Assembly (NCBI GenBank): GCA_022496185.1 | Contig: WTXG01000276.1 | Location: forward strand, 1-45,691 | Reading direction: 5' to 3' | Length of the DNA: 45,691 bases | Source: Multifurca ochricompacta | Taxonomy: Eukaryota > Basidiomycota > Agaricomycetes > Russulales > Russulaceae | The notes under the pieces: generated by a model | What the model saw: only the letters and a program-made list of their open reading frames with translations | Told to the model about the DNA's origin: nothing | Databases searched by the model: none | Made by a program: the position numbers and the translations under genes | Part shown: in pieces, positions 30,201-38,491 of the stretch | How positions within the stretch are numbered: the first letter of the stretch is position 1 | Layout of the letters: each line of letters opens with the position of its first letter

Positions 30201-30345
30201 TGTAGATCTGACAGGAGTTCTTGGTAAAATGCACATCGGCTCCGCGACTGGCAAGTTGGGCAACAGATAACAAGTTTCCGTGCAGTTCTGGGACATATAG
30301 GACATCTTGGAGAATGGCATCACTCCACTTTCCATTTGCCGTCAT
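27277..30345 (-). CDS. copia D Pol (protease end, IN, RT, RNase H)
   Basis: Open frame of 1022 codons in the same frame as the upstream gag-protease ORF, separated only by TGA at 30348-30346. Residues from the front: end of the protease domain (LQDVLYVPELHGNLLS), pre-integrase WHRRLGH...CEPCLKGK, and a DD35E integrase core at D178, D241 and E277 with exactly 35 residues between the last two. RT has QMDVKSAYLNGEL and YVDD at 704-707. RNase H contains YGYVNADWA, where residue 872 is Asn; relatives usually have Asp there (YVDADW), a likely catalytic position, so RNase H may be damaged. The TAA stop overlaps the purine tract, 7 nt from the LTR. Confidence 0.95.
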   Translation of the reverse strand: MTANGKWSDAILQDVLYVPELHGNLLSVAQLASRGADVHFTKNSCQIYSQTGVLTCEGHLEGNLYTMDARTVAPERVQITQVDVFPVEGAEDNDVALVARHSVAKADLHTWHRRLGHLNVDAVLQMMRKGMVKGMDITSKTSPPVLCEPCLKGKQTRTEIQRDTGTRSTQVLGRIFSDVCGKMPRRSHQGFEYFVTWVDDKSRRVFVTGLREKSEVTHHLQRFVAHAEVETGQRVRVLRTDGGGEYIATMAQRFLQDKGIKHEMTTPDTPQHNGVAERMNRTLLDKVRMMLIDADLPDTYWYDALEYTAYLHNVTPTRALEDSTPDEAWSGNKPDVSRLRVFGCRAFVHIPAKYRTKLGARSILCTFLGYAQSRKAYRLVHCPTGRFYESRDVVFNEGGPASERVVIEFDDTEPSEGDKNENIIEPLPNTPVQNPSQLQQSSDSEVESALTETPASAPTSTPTPITTRPKRTTRPPICDDDPRYSVSSYKTKGNPTEQANIAQPELASDPRTFKEAMARLDAGEWEAACQEEMRSFEAMGVYEVVERPTGRKVVGSKWVFRTKRGPTGEVLRHKARIVAQGFTQVEGVDYDETFAPVAKFASLRAILALVTEYNLEVHQMDVKSAYLNGELKEEIYMEPPPGFDVPKGMVLRLIKVVYGTKQGGRVWYQDIRAKLENIGYQCTEADHAVFVHHRNAKSSIIALYVDDITMVSKDLKEINEDKEALGNAYEMTDLGEITWILGMHITRNCEAGWMALSQEKYIEEILTRFGKSDVRPISTPTLANEHLRKLDSPTVDVKRYQQAIGALMYPMLGTHPDLAYTIAVLGRHAANPGEEHQQALNRAFRYLRATSGAKLVFKPDAPKGTELYGYVNADWASDVNDRKSTSGFVFLLAGGAISWSSKKQPSIALSSTEAEYIAGAHAAKEAVWLRRLLAEIHQKSDSPTTLCMDNQSAISVARNPEFHDRTKHIEIRHHFLRHMCENQVIELKYVPTEEQLADVLTKGLVREKHEKFVDAMGVQRAG

Positions 30346-31473
30346 TCAGACATGGATGCGACCGATCCCGGTGCCGAGGATACTGCTGTTGTCGCCTAAG
30401 ACAATTTTTACTGGATTGGTGAGTGTTTTGAAATTGAAAAACCAGTTCCGATGGGAGCACATGGTACGTGATGCTCCGGAGTCGATGATCCATCGCTGAT
30501 TGAGATCGATGCATGATGATAGGGCTTGTAGCACTTTGAACAGGAGTATGGGGCCGTCCCCTTGCGGTGCACTGTCGCTGGCAGGTGCCTGGCCTCCAGT
30601 AAATGCGACTTTGGCTGTAGCGTTTGGGGGTTTCTGCGTATCATCTCCGGTGCTGCTCGCTTTGGCCTCATTTTCCTTCTCCAGTTTCCAACACTCTTCC
30701 ACCACATGGCCACGCTTCTTACAGTGAGTGCAGCGTTTCTTTGTCTTCTCCTCTTCTGACTTTTCTTTTCCCTTTTTAGCTGTATTTGCTGAGCGCGCGA
30801 AGTAAGCGGTCACTCCAAGGCCCGATTCTTGAACGCGGCATTGTTCATCGAGAATTATTTGTGACTTGACATGCTCAACGGTAAGGGAAGAGGGGTTGGC
30901 TGTAGAAAGGATGGTTTTTAGAGTGGATAGGGAGGTTGGGAGTGAGGAGATGATTGCGAAAGCGACGAGCTTGTCATCCAGTGGCAAGCCGATGTTGGAT
31001 ATGGTATGGGCAGCCCTGACAATGGCATTTATCTGGGGCTCAAGGGATTCTGTGTCCGAGAGGGTGGAATGGAATACGTCATTGATAAGGTAAACGATCT
31101 TCTGTTCTCCTTTGCCTTCATAACGGACTGATAACTTCTCCCAGCATTCCTTGGCCGTCTTCGCGTACAGGACTGTACTCAGGGGTTCGTCCTTGAGCGT
31201 CAACGATATTTGTGCTTGTGCTTCGCTATCTTTGAGTGCCCATTCCTCCTGTTCTTCAGGAGGTGCTGTGGCATCTGGCTGAGGCTCTGATCCATCAACC
31301 ACAGACCACAATCTTTGCAGTTTCAGGACCATCTGAACTCTGTACTTCCAGAATGTGAAGTTTCCACCATCGTCTTCCAAGTGAGGTATGTCATATTGAC
31401 GTGCTCCTTTTGAGTTTGCCGCAGATGCTGCTGCTGCTACTTTGGGTGCCGCTGCGCTGGTCGGGGAACTCAT
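30346..31473 (-). CDS. copia D Gag and start of protease, ends at in-frame TGA
   Basis: ATG at 31473 opens 375 codons. The Gag core (UBN2-type) has FWKYRVQMVLKLQ, AKECWEKLSVRYEG and IISSLPTSLSTLKTIL segments. A CCHC knuckle CTHCKKRGHVVEEC lies near residue 250. The protease motif DSGA starts at D331. The frame stops at TGA 30348-30346 inside the protease domain and resumes immediately as MTANGKWSDAIL, so this is one polyprotein with a nonsense codon, probably CGA to TGA. A deliberate gag/pol stop with readthrough is possible, but its place inside protease makes that unlikely. The start lies ~50 nt after the primer-binding site. Confidence 0.93.
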   Translation of the reverse strand: MSSPTSAAAPKVAAAASAANSKGARQYDIPHLEDDGGNFTFWKYRVQMVLKLQRLWSVVDGSEPQPDATAPPEEQEEWALKDSEAQAQISLTLKDEPLSTVLYAKTAKECWEKLSVRYEGKGEQKIVYLINDVFHSTLSDTESLEPQINAIVRAAHTISNIGLPLDDKLVAFAIISSLPTSLSTLKTILSTANPSSLTVEHVKSQIILDEQCRVQESGLGVTAYFARSANTAKKGKEKSEEEKTKKRCTHCKKRGHVVEECWKLEKENEAKASSTGDDTQKPPNATAKVAFTGGQAPASDSAPQGDGPILLFKVLQALSSCIDLNQRWIIDSGASRTMCSHRNWFFNFKTLTNPVKIVLGDNSSILGTGIGRIHV

Positions 31474-31523
31474 TGCTTAGAGTGTGGTGGTTTTCTGTCT
31501 GGTGTGTTCTGATTTGATTTAGA

Positions 31524-31543
31524 GCAACTCAGGTCTCATAATC
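31524..31543 (-). other. Primer-binding site of copia D
   Basis: Reverse strand GATTATGAGACCTGAGTTGC directly after the LTR. GATTATGAGAC is complementary to the anticodon arm of fungal elongator Met-tRNA as I recall it from yeast (GUCUCAUAAUC). This differs from the initiator Met-tRNA match of the other copia families. Confidence 0.6.
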
Positions 31544-31853
31544 TGTAGCGAGCTATAAATGCATAGCTCAGTCTTTGGAATAGAAAGACTGTATGATTTG
31601 TTAATACTTATAAATGCGTAGCTACACAATGAATCAGTAAAGTAATAATGTAGCTGTAACACAGAGAGTACTGACCTCAGTCTTTGGAATAGAAAGACTG
31701 AGGTTTCTAACTACGCTACTGAGTCTTTATGATAAAGGAAAATTGCACGACCCGCGTGCTCTGAATATTGCGTTGCGTTGATACGGTAGTGATCGAACTC
31801 GGGCCGCCATCTCCAGTATCAATTGATTGCGTGCTATGGCTGCACTTCCAACA
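31544..31853 (-). repeat. 5' LTR of copia D (310 bp)
   Basis: Same structure as 26960-27269. Exon1 31700-31676, intron-like 31675-31622, exon2 31621-31608, intronless copy 31591-31553. Exon2 and its second copy differ by two C/T-type changes here. Confidence 0.95.
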
Positions 31854-32081
31854 CCAGACTGGCAGAATTGGTCATGCATTGATAAAACAGGTGCATCATG
31901 ATTTTCAAGAAGTGGATCACTGATAACACTTTTATTTTACATTGCACTGTTGATCTGCTTTGATATTTCATATGATAATACTAGAACATATTTAAAGATA
32001 CCCTATAGAATACATCAGACGAGATCTTTTATTTTTGTGGCTGCAGATGTGTTTTATCTTAGAATTTCTACTGATCTTGTC
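31854..32081. other. Non-coding flank
   Basis: AT-rich; no gene or repeat is recognised. It ends in TTGTC, the target duplication of the next LTR. Confidence 0.5.
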
Positions 32082-32676
32082 TGTTACAAACCCTGCTATG
32101 TCATCTTGTTTCCTTTTTCCTTTCACGTGATGTGCTGTTTGGCCCCATTTATCCTTTGTTGATCATATTTGCAACTTTCTTTGTACCTATTTGTCCCTTA
32201 TCTCTGACTCAGGCTGTGCTTATCTCTGACTCGTACTTTACACAAGGACTCTTACATATTTTCCCACCAGAATCGCGACTATACTGGATTCATCTATGTA
32301 TATTCTCACCTGGCCCACCTTGATTCCATTCCCCATTTGGCTAGATTATGACTTTGTTGATACATCGAGTATGTTACTCCAATTCAGACTCTGACCTCTA
32401 TTACGTATATAAGGCCTGTCTAGATAGCCTGTATGCCTTAGACTTGACTTCTTAATCAACTTGGTGCATTACCTTCTGGGTGATCCTAAGACCCGACTCT
32501 TGAATTGTCTCAGTGCTTCTGGCACTCTTCCGCTCACCAGTACTAAGGGATTAGCTCCTTGGTATTGACTTCTCATCCAATCTCCATGCACTTGAAAGAC
32601 AGGGCACACTTGACTTCGTAGTTTTGCTATGCAACCTCATCACATGTTGTGATGAATGCCCGCACCAGGCGTTACA
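32082..32676 (+). repeat. Solo gypsy-related LTR (595 bp), duplication TTGTC
   Basis: It starts TGTTACA and ends ...GCGTTACA, flanked by TTGTC at 32077-32081 and 32677-32681. It is a diverged relative of the G1-G3 LTR. TATATAA at 32406-32412 is followed 34 nt on by AGACTTGACTT (32440), one base different from the G-family 11-mer. The GTCTCAGTGCTT block (32506 on) is shared. Confidence 0.85.
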
Positions 32677-32681
32677 TTGTC

Positions 32682-32811
32682 AATGCATGATTGGTGCCTA
32701 TACCTGCCAAACCTGCCATGCAGGTACAGGTTTCCACGGGTTGGGAGCTGTATACCCATACCCGTACCCAGCAAAACCCATGGTGCTTACCCACACGGGT
32801 ATGAAAACCCT
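32682..32811 (+). repeat. (TACCCA)n-type repeat remnant
   Basis: ATGATTGGTGCC, then CATACCCGTACCC and inverted CACGGGTATG words. It sits between two solo LTRs. Confidence 0.5.
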
Positions 32812-33389
32812 TGACAATCACTACCAGCAACCCTCTTTTCTTTACTCTTCCTAACATGAATCCTTCTCTTCTGCCTACATTACATTTTCTGATCATGTCC
32901 CCTTCCTGGGACCCCTCACATGCTTTGCTTCCATCCCCATGACTGCCTTTGGACTTGTTGACTCAATGTTTGCTTATGCTTGTTCCCTTATCTCCTTATC
33001 TTTATGACCAGACACTTACTTAATTCCCTATCAGAAGCCAGGCTTTATGCCATCTGCTTTTGTATATTTGGGCCCACTTGACTCTGTGATTCTTATCTCT
33101 TAGACACCCACCTGATTATGTATATAAGCCCACTGTAGCTACACTGTAGACCTCAGACTCAACTTATTGAATACATTGGTGTTTGTCTTCTGGACAAGTC
33201 CCTTGAACTTCAGAATTAGTCATCTTGGTGTTTCTGACACCTTTCCAATTACCATTGTCCCAAGAGCTTTTGGCCTCTAAGACTTTGACTCTTCCTGACT
33301 CTTCCAAAGGGTCTATTGATGATCCTTTTCCCTGAACCAAAGAACACCAAAGCACACACCATGCAGAACATCCCACACCAGATGTAACA
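32812..33389 (+). repeat. Solo gypsy LTR of the G family, heavily CpG-depleted
   Basis: It aligns along its length to the G1-G3 LTRs, from about 32812 to ...CCAGATGTAACA at 33389 (CCGGACGTAACA in the others). TATATAA is at 33121-33127 and, 34 nt on, AGACTCAACTT (33155) replaces AGACTCGACTT. Most CpG sites of the young copies are TpG or CpA here. No clear target duplication; the left boundary is approximate. Confidence 0.85.
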
Positions 33390-33487
33390 CCTCACCCTTG
33401 ATACCTACACCTGACTCACTGATAGTTCCACTACTGTGCTGATGGCTGCATTCCCCTTTCCCCTGATGCTTGGCCTCTGTCTTGGCC

Positions 33488-33694
33488 TGTTGAGCCGGTA
33501 ACGGATCAGAGTTGGCCGGACCGGATCAGAGGTGACCAGTGTTGGCAGTGCAAGATGATATTTACACTCATTTATTATGATTAAGTACATTCCTTATGAT
33601 CACAGCACAGCAGTCTTTACAGTATTTAAGAACAGTATTTTTATATCTTACAATGCAGTTGTTTTGACCAGATTTATCAGGCTGCGTTTCCACA
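33488..33694 (+). repeat. 5' LTR of copia 3 (207 bp)
   Basis: TGTTGAGCCGG...GTTTCCACA, followed directly by the primer-binding site. Unlike the A/B and D LTRs, I find no intron or spliced-copy duplication in it. Confidence 0.95.
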
Positions 33695-34340
33695 GGTTAT
33701 GGGCCCTGCTGGGCGTAACTAAATTATCCAGAAGAAGATCGACATTTATTACACAAGCTTCCTTTTCAGAACACGCACACTTGATATCTCCCGGAAAAGG
33801 CAAGCCTCTGTTACTTGTGAAACCCTATTCCCCGGCTCCTGGAACCGGTGGATCGGTGTAGACTGGGCCCTTCACCGGGCTTCGCGCGAGCTGTGCGAGG
33901 GAGCGTGGCGACGCTGAAGCATGTGTGAGCAATTCCTAATAGGGACTGGACCCTTTGTGGGTTCAGAGCGTACAGTTGGATACATCAGGGTTTGATCGGT
34001 CTTCACGATCTGGGTCTGACAGCTCCTTTCTGTTTCGGAACAATGGTGAGCCGTCCATTCGTTCCAATCAATCCTGGCCATTACATTCCCTATGGCTGTC
34101 CCTACTCAAGCTCAAGGGGAGGTCGATCCGCCAAGGACGCCATCCCCGGTTGCTATACAGCAAACCTCAAGTTCTGGTAATACAGTCTAGACTATCCCGC
34201 CTTCACGCCCCGCAATGCAAGAGCCCCCACCCCGTGCACCGCAAAACCGGATTCTCCAGATTCAGCGGACCGTTGTCCCCATTTTGGAGGACGCGCCCCC
34301 CTCGGAGACTGCCTCGCAGGAATCCAGGTGAGGATGGGCA

Positions 34341-35512
34341 ACTCGGGCAACATGCTTTGCTTGCGGCGGCTGCATATCGTGATCCGCTCACATCGATAAA
34401 GTCTGACTATGCTAGCGACTGGCAGGACGCGTGCCAATATGAAATGGACGCACTAGCCAGAAATGGAACTTGGACACTGGTGGACTTACCGGCCGATCGG
34501 AAGGCTGTGAAGTCCAAGTGGGTTTTCAAGCGCAAAGCTGATGGACACTTTCGCGCGTGCTTGGTAGCTAAGGGATTCACACAGATTCAGGGAATTGACA
34601 TGATGAAATGTTTTCTCCAGTAGCCCGGTTCGAGTCATTGGGACTGTTACTAGCGTGGGCCGCGCTAGGGGATTGGGAGATCCATCAAATGGACGTCAAG
34701 TCAGCGCTCCTGAACGGACTACTGGATGAAGTAATATACATGGAGGGTTTCATCATCGGGCCAGACGGACAAAGTATGCCTACTCAAAAAGGCAGTTTAC
34801 GGACTCAAACAAGCCTCACGCGCATGGAACTCACAATTCCATGGAGTTCTAATTGGAGCTCGGCTTCACGCACACCCTTTCTGATGCCGGGGTATCCGTG
34901 CGTCGTCGCCAAGACGGGGAGGGTACAGCAATTATAATCCTCTATGTCGACGACATCACTATTTTAGGTGATACTCTCAAGGAGGTTAACCGGATCAAGG
35001 AGATCTTATCTAAGCACTATGAAAGGATGGATCTAGGTGAGATCGACTCATATCTGGAAGTTCAGATCACGCGCGACAGATCCATCACACGTCTGGAAAT
35101 TGATCAATCACGGTACATTGGAGAGATCGTTGCACGCTTTGGTATGGCGGATGCAAACCCCGCGCGCACACCACTCCCTGCTGGGGCAGATGTCCACTTG
35201 GTAAAGCACACTGAACAGGCTACTCAAACAGAGATCACACATTTTCAACAAATAATTGGGAGCCTGCTGTTTGTGCAAGTTGGGACCCGCCCATTCATTT
35301 CTTTTGCTATAGCACGCCTTGCGCAGTATGCAGCAAACCCTTCCTCGCAACATCTACAACTTGTCAAGTACGTACTGGGTTATCTAAACCGTACAGCTGA
35401 TCTTCGGCTATACTACGATGGAGTGTGCGGAAACGGTCTTGTTGGCTATTCAGACTCCAGCCTTGGAGACAATGCCGATGACTTTCCATTCTACATTTTT
35501 TCTCCTTGCTGA
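34341..35512 (+). pseudogene. copia 3 RT/RNase H relic
   Basis: Begins in the region before RT (YRDPLTSIKSDYASDW), with KAVKSKWVFKRKADGHF, then a frameshift near 34600 before MFSPVARFESL, QMDVKSALLNGLL and a further frameshift near 34750-34870. It is then open from 34853: LYVDDITILGD (catalytic YVDD), LSKHYERMDLGEIDSYL and RNase H start GYSDSSLGDNADD, ending at 35512 with most of RNase H missing. Gag, protease and integrase are absent. At the codon that is TGA in copia A and B this copy has CAC (His). Confidence 0.88.
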
Positions 35513-35579
35513 CTCAGGGATCTTATGGATTTCGTCTCTGGATTAGGACTACTCTAGGATTGTCTTAATCACGGGGGGA

Positions 35580-35786
35580 TGTTGAGCCGGTAACAGATCA
35601 GAGTTGGCCGGACCGGATCAGAGGTGACCGGTGTTGGCAGTGCAAGATGATATTTACACTCATTTATTATGATTAAGTACATTCCTTATGATCACAGCAC
35701 AGCAGTCTTTACAGTATTTAAGAACAGTATTTTTATATCTTACAATGCAGTTGTTTTGACCAGATTTATCAGGCTGCATTTCCACA
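35580..35786 (+). repeat. 3' LTR of copia 3 (207 bp)
   Basis: Near-identical to 33488-33694, preceded by a G-rich purine tract and followed by TGGCC. Confidence 0.95.
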
Positions 35787-35830
35787 TGGCCAGCATCTGT
35801 ACCCTATCCCTGTGGCTGACACCCATGGGA

Positions 35831-35980
35831 TCTGTTACAACCCCACTCTTTTCTCTGGTCTCTCCTTGGCACTACACTGTCTCCTGACCCTTGGCTTTGC
35901 AACTCTACACTCTGATGTCTATGGCCTTGGGCCTAGGACCTTTGACCTGATGCCCTTGGCTTGCTGCCTTGGGACCTTTC
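35831..35980 (+). repeat. Dispersed repeat, shared with 16545-16780
   Basis: TGTTACAACCC start and the same CTAGGACCTTTGACCTGATG block as at 16545-16780. It ends at copia LTR h. Confidence 0.55.
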
Positions 35981-36482
35981 TGTTGAACACAGAAGATGTT
36001 TGGTGATGCTTCAGGCATCAGGTGATTAGATTAGCTACTTGTAGATTAGATTAGATACCGGAGTCTCGGACTTTTTACACTATCATTATTACTTTCTTTC
36101 TCACATTCCGCAGTAGCTGACTGATACACCACATAACATGTGATTTCTGTATTGGCCAATGGCCTTATTCCCTCTTGTTTATTGTTTGGACTTTGTCTGG
36201 CACTTGTGGACTTATTCCCAGTGCACAGACCATCCCTTGAAGAGTATATAAGGGTGTCTGTTTTGTCTCTTACACTTCAGAGTTCCTTCTATCTCTGAAG
36301 TGTAAGTCCTATCTACTCTACTCTCTACTTTCCTTAGACTAACGCTTTATATAGTACTTGTCGTTTCTAGGTCAGTAGTGTAGTAATATAGAGTTCCTTC
36401 TATCTCTGAAGTTACTTGTTGTTTCTAGCTTAACCCGCTAACAACCTACAGTCAGTATGCTGTGCCTCATGCCTGTTTCACA
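35981..36482 (+). repeat. Solo copia LTR h (502 bp), no target duplication
   Basis: TGTTGAACACAG...GTTTCACA. Leader structure: TATATAA 36245-36251; exon1 36279-36301; intron-like 36302-36354; exon2 36355-36370; intronless copy 36390-36428, 38 of 39 matching (one C/T). The flanks CTTTC and ATCCA do not match, so it may derive from recombination between two elements. Confidence 0.92.
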
Positions 36483-36602
36483 ATCCATTTCTTTATTGCT
36501 TTTAGCTTCTTGCTCATGCTACCTAGCTCAACTTTATTTTCTTTAGTAATACCATCTACTACCGTATACCGTAAAATGGCCATACCGTACCCGTACTGTA
36601 CC

Positions 36603-37187
36603 TGTTACGTCCGGTGCGGGACGTTCCACACGACTTGTGTGACAGCTCGATCTATGGATTTACGTAGGAAGTCAATAGGACTTCCTGGAGTTCGGGTGAG
36701 GTGAGTCAAAGTCCAAAGGGCTGCCCTTGAGACAATGTTGAGCGGGAAGTACCAAAAGTACTTGAGACAAACGAGTCAAAGTTCCAAAGGAGATGTCCGG
36801 AAGACAAGCACCGATGTATTCAATAAGTCGAGTCTGAGGTCTACAAGGTAGATACAGCGGACTTATATACGTAAGTAAACGGGCGTCTATGCGATAAGGG
36901 ACTAGGATCAGGTGGGCCCAAATATACGGAAGCGGAGGGCGTAAAGCCTAGCTTCTGATAGGGTATTAAGTAAGTGTCCGGTCATAAAGATAAGGAGATA
37001 GCGAGATAAGAGAGCAAACATAAGTATACAGTCGGTCAACAGATACAAAGCAAGTCACGGGGAGGGAAGCAAGGCACGTGAGGGGTCCCAGGACGGGGAC
37101 GTGATCTGGAAGTGTAAAGTAGGCGGTAAAGAGGGGTCGTCGTTGGGGAGGGTGAAGAAGACAGGGAGAGAGGGTAAAATTGTAACA
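36603..37187 (-). repeat. 3' LTR of gypsy G2 (585 bp)
   Basis: Reverse strand TGTTACAATT...CGTAACA. The 11-mer AGACTCGACTT (reverse) is at 36835-36825. It is preceded by a CCATACCGTACCCGTAC patch like that at 8688-8790. Confidence 0.95.
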
Positions 37188-37218
37188 TCACCCCCTCTTC
37201 TGGTTCTAGCAGACCCGG

Positions 37219-38415
37219 CTAGAAACGACTCGTACCGTCATCATCCTGCACCAAGTCCAGGTAATCGTCAGCTACATTACGATCATCCAGTGTGTAATTC
37301 TCCTTGTCTGAATCTTGCGGACATTGGTGGGTGCGAAGGAATCCGTATGGGCCGCGCTGCCCACACGATCGACACAGATCATGGACTGGGCAGTCCAACT
37401 CACGATGTCCCGAGTTGTGGCGGAGGCACTTGCCGCACCATCCTGACGGGTTGACGATCGTCGGGGCGACTCCTACGCGGCGAAAGATGCAGAAACGGCT
37501 CCAATGAAGGTTGCTACGACAATGTCTGCACCACTTGCGGTTGAGAGGACAATTCCAGCTGATGTGATATCTGCTGTCACATCGCCAGCACGTCTCTCCC
37601 CGTGGGTTCTCGTGCATGCGCGGCATCTCGAACCGATTTGGTAGTAGTTGCGGGGCAGCCCCAATGATCGTGGAGGGAGGGGCCGTGCATACGTATCGGC
37701 GTACCTTTCGGCGATGGTCTGGTACGCATCCCCTATTTCCAGCCTCTTTCTGATTTCCACCAACTCCTGCTCTATCTGAAACATCCCATTGGTCAACCTC
37801 GCCATCATCTTCGCATGTTCCTTGTACTGTCGATTGAGTGTCGTACGCAACGTCAGGTTCTTCCGCAGTCTCATTACCTCTGCTTTGAGACGCGGAAGGC
37901 GCATATCATTCAATACCTCGTCGATTGCAAAGGCACGGGAGTCCTCGGCAGCCAAGTGCCCGAGCTGTTCATCGGTCATTGTGTGGTGTAGGCGTCCTGT
38001 ATACCTTTCTTCCAAATAGACCGGAGCCCCATAGACAGGGCCACCCTTCTTCATACATCCCGCGACGTCCATCCCTCCGTTGGTGTAGAATATGTACTTG
38101 GCAATGGCAGTGGTTCCGTCTGCCATGGTGATCTCGAGAGGGAAGTACATAGAGGAGTTGGGATTGTTAGAATGAAAGGAAATTCGGGTACTTCGTCATC
38201 CGACTCCATGCCCAGCAGATCATTCGGGTGCGGCTCTTCGCTGTGTTCAAAGTCATCATTGGGGTTGGGGGATTGGTTTTAACTCGTGCTTCGGCTACTT
38301 CATAATCAATGGGGGACGACGGGCGTGTAGAGGGATGAGCGGATGGGAAGTTCTCGACAACTACGGTAGTGGCAGTGAAGGCGTCGACGGCGGCGTTGGC
38401 AGCGATGAAAGACAT
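37219..38415 (-). pseudogene. gypsy G2 ORF3 (zinc-knuckle protein), frameshifted
   Basis: Homologue of the post-pol ORF in G1. ATG at 38415 starts MSFIAANAAVDAF. Two or three indels split it into pieces (to ~38167, ~38150 to ~37650, and 37626-37219). The C terminus is complete and better preserved than in G1: knuckles CWRCDSRYHISWNC and CRHCRSNLHWSRFC, then CGKCLRHNSGHRELDC and a CRSCG cluster, ending TAG 13 nt before the LTR-proximal purine tract. The knuckle block differs from G1 by a single Lys/Arg change. The pol stop to ATG distance is 76 nt here against 77 in G1. Confidence 0.85.
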
Positions 38416-38491
38416 GATGGATGATTCAGTGGTAGGACGTTGCTGTGAGAGCATGTACTGGGGATTTTGTGTGGGGGGGAAGTCGCTCCTT

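Larger units (their letters stand above)
26960..31853 (-). mobile_element. Ty1/copia element D, complete (4894 bp), duplication CCAGA
   Basis: Two 310-bp LTRs (26960-27269 and 31544-31853) with six differences by eye, all transitions. CCAGA is at 26955-26959 and 31854-31858. On the reverse strand: LTR, primer-binding site, gag-protease, pol, purine tract, LTR. Only one nonsense codon separates it from a single open gag-pol frame. It is distinct in sequence from copia A/B. Confidence 0.97.
33488..35786 (+). mobile_element. copia 3: internally deleted element with intact ends, duplication TGGCC
   Basis: Two 207-bp LTRs (33488-33694 and 35580-35786) with three differences by eye. TGGCC is at 33483-33487 and 35787-35791. 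Primer-binding site GGTTATGGGCCCTGCT (33695) and purine tract ACGGGGGGA (35571-35579) are present. The 1885-bp interior holds only a broken RT and the start of RNase H. It must have been moved by proteins of another copy. Confidence 0.95.

Noticed and set aside
6805..30348. TGA used as a sense codon (recoding or alternative code)
   Set aside because: Copia A pol itself terminates at a TGA (7693-7695), and one internal TGA (44872) corresponds to CGA in the sister copy, so CpG decay explains the internal ones more simply.
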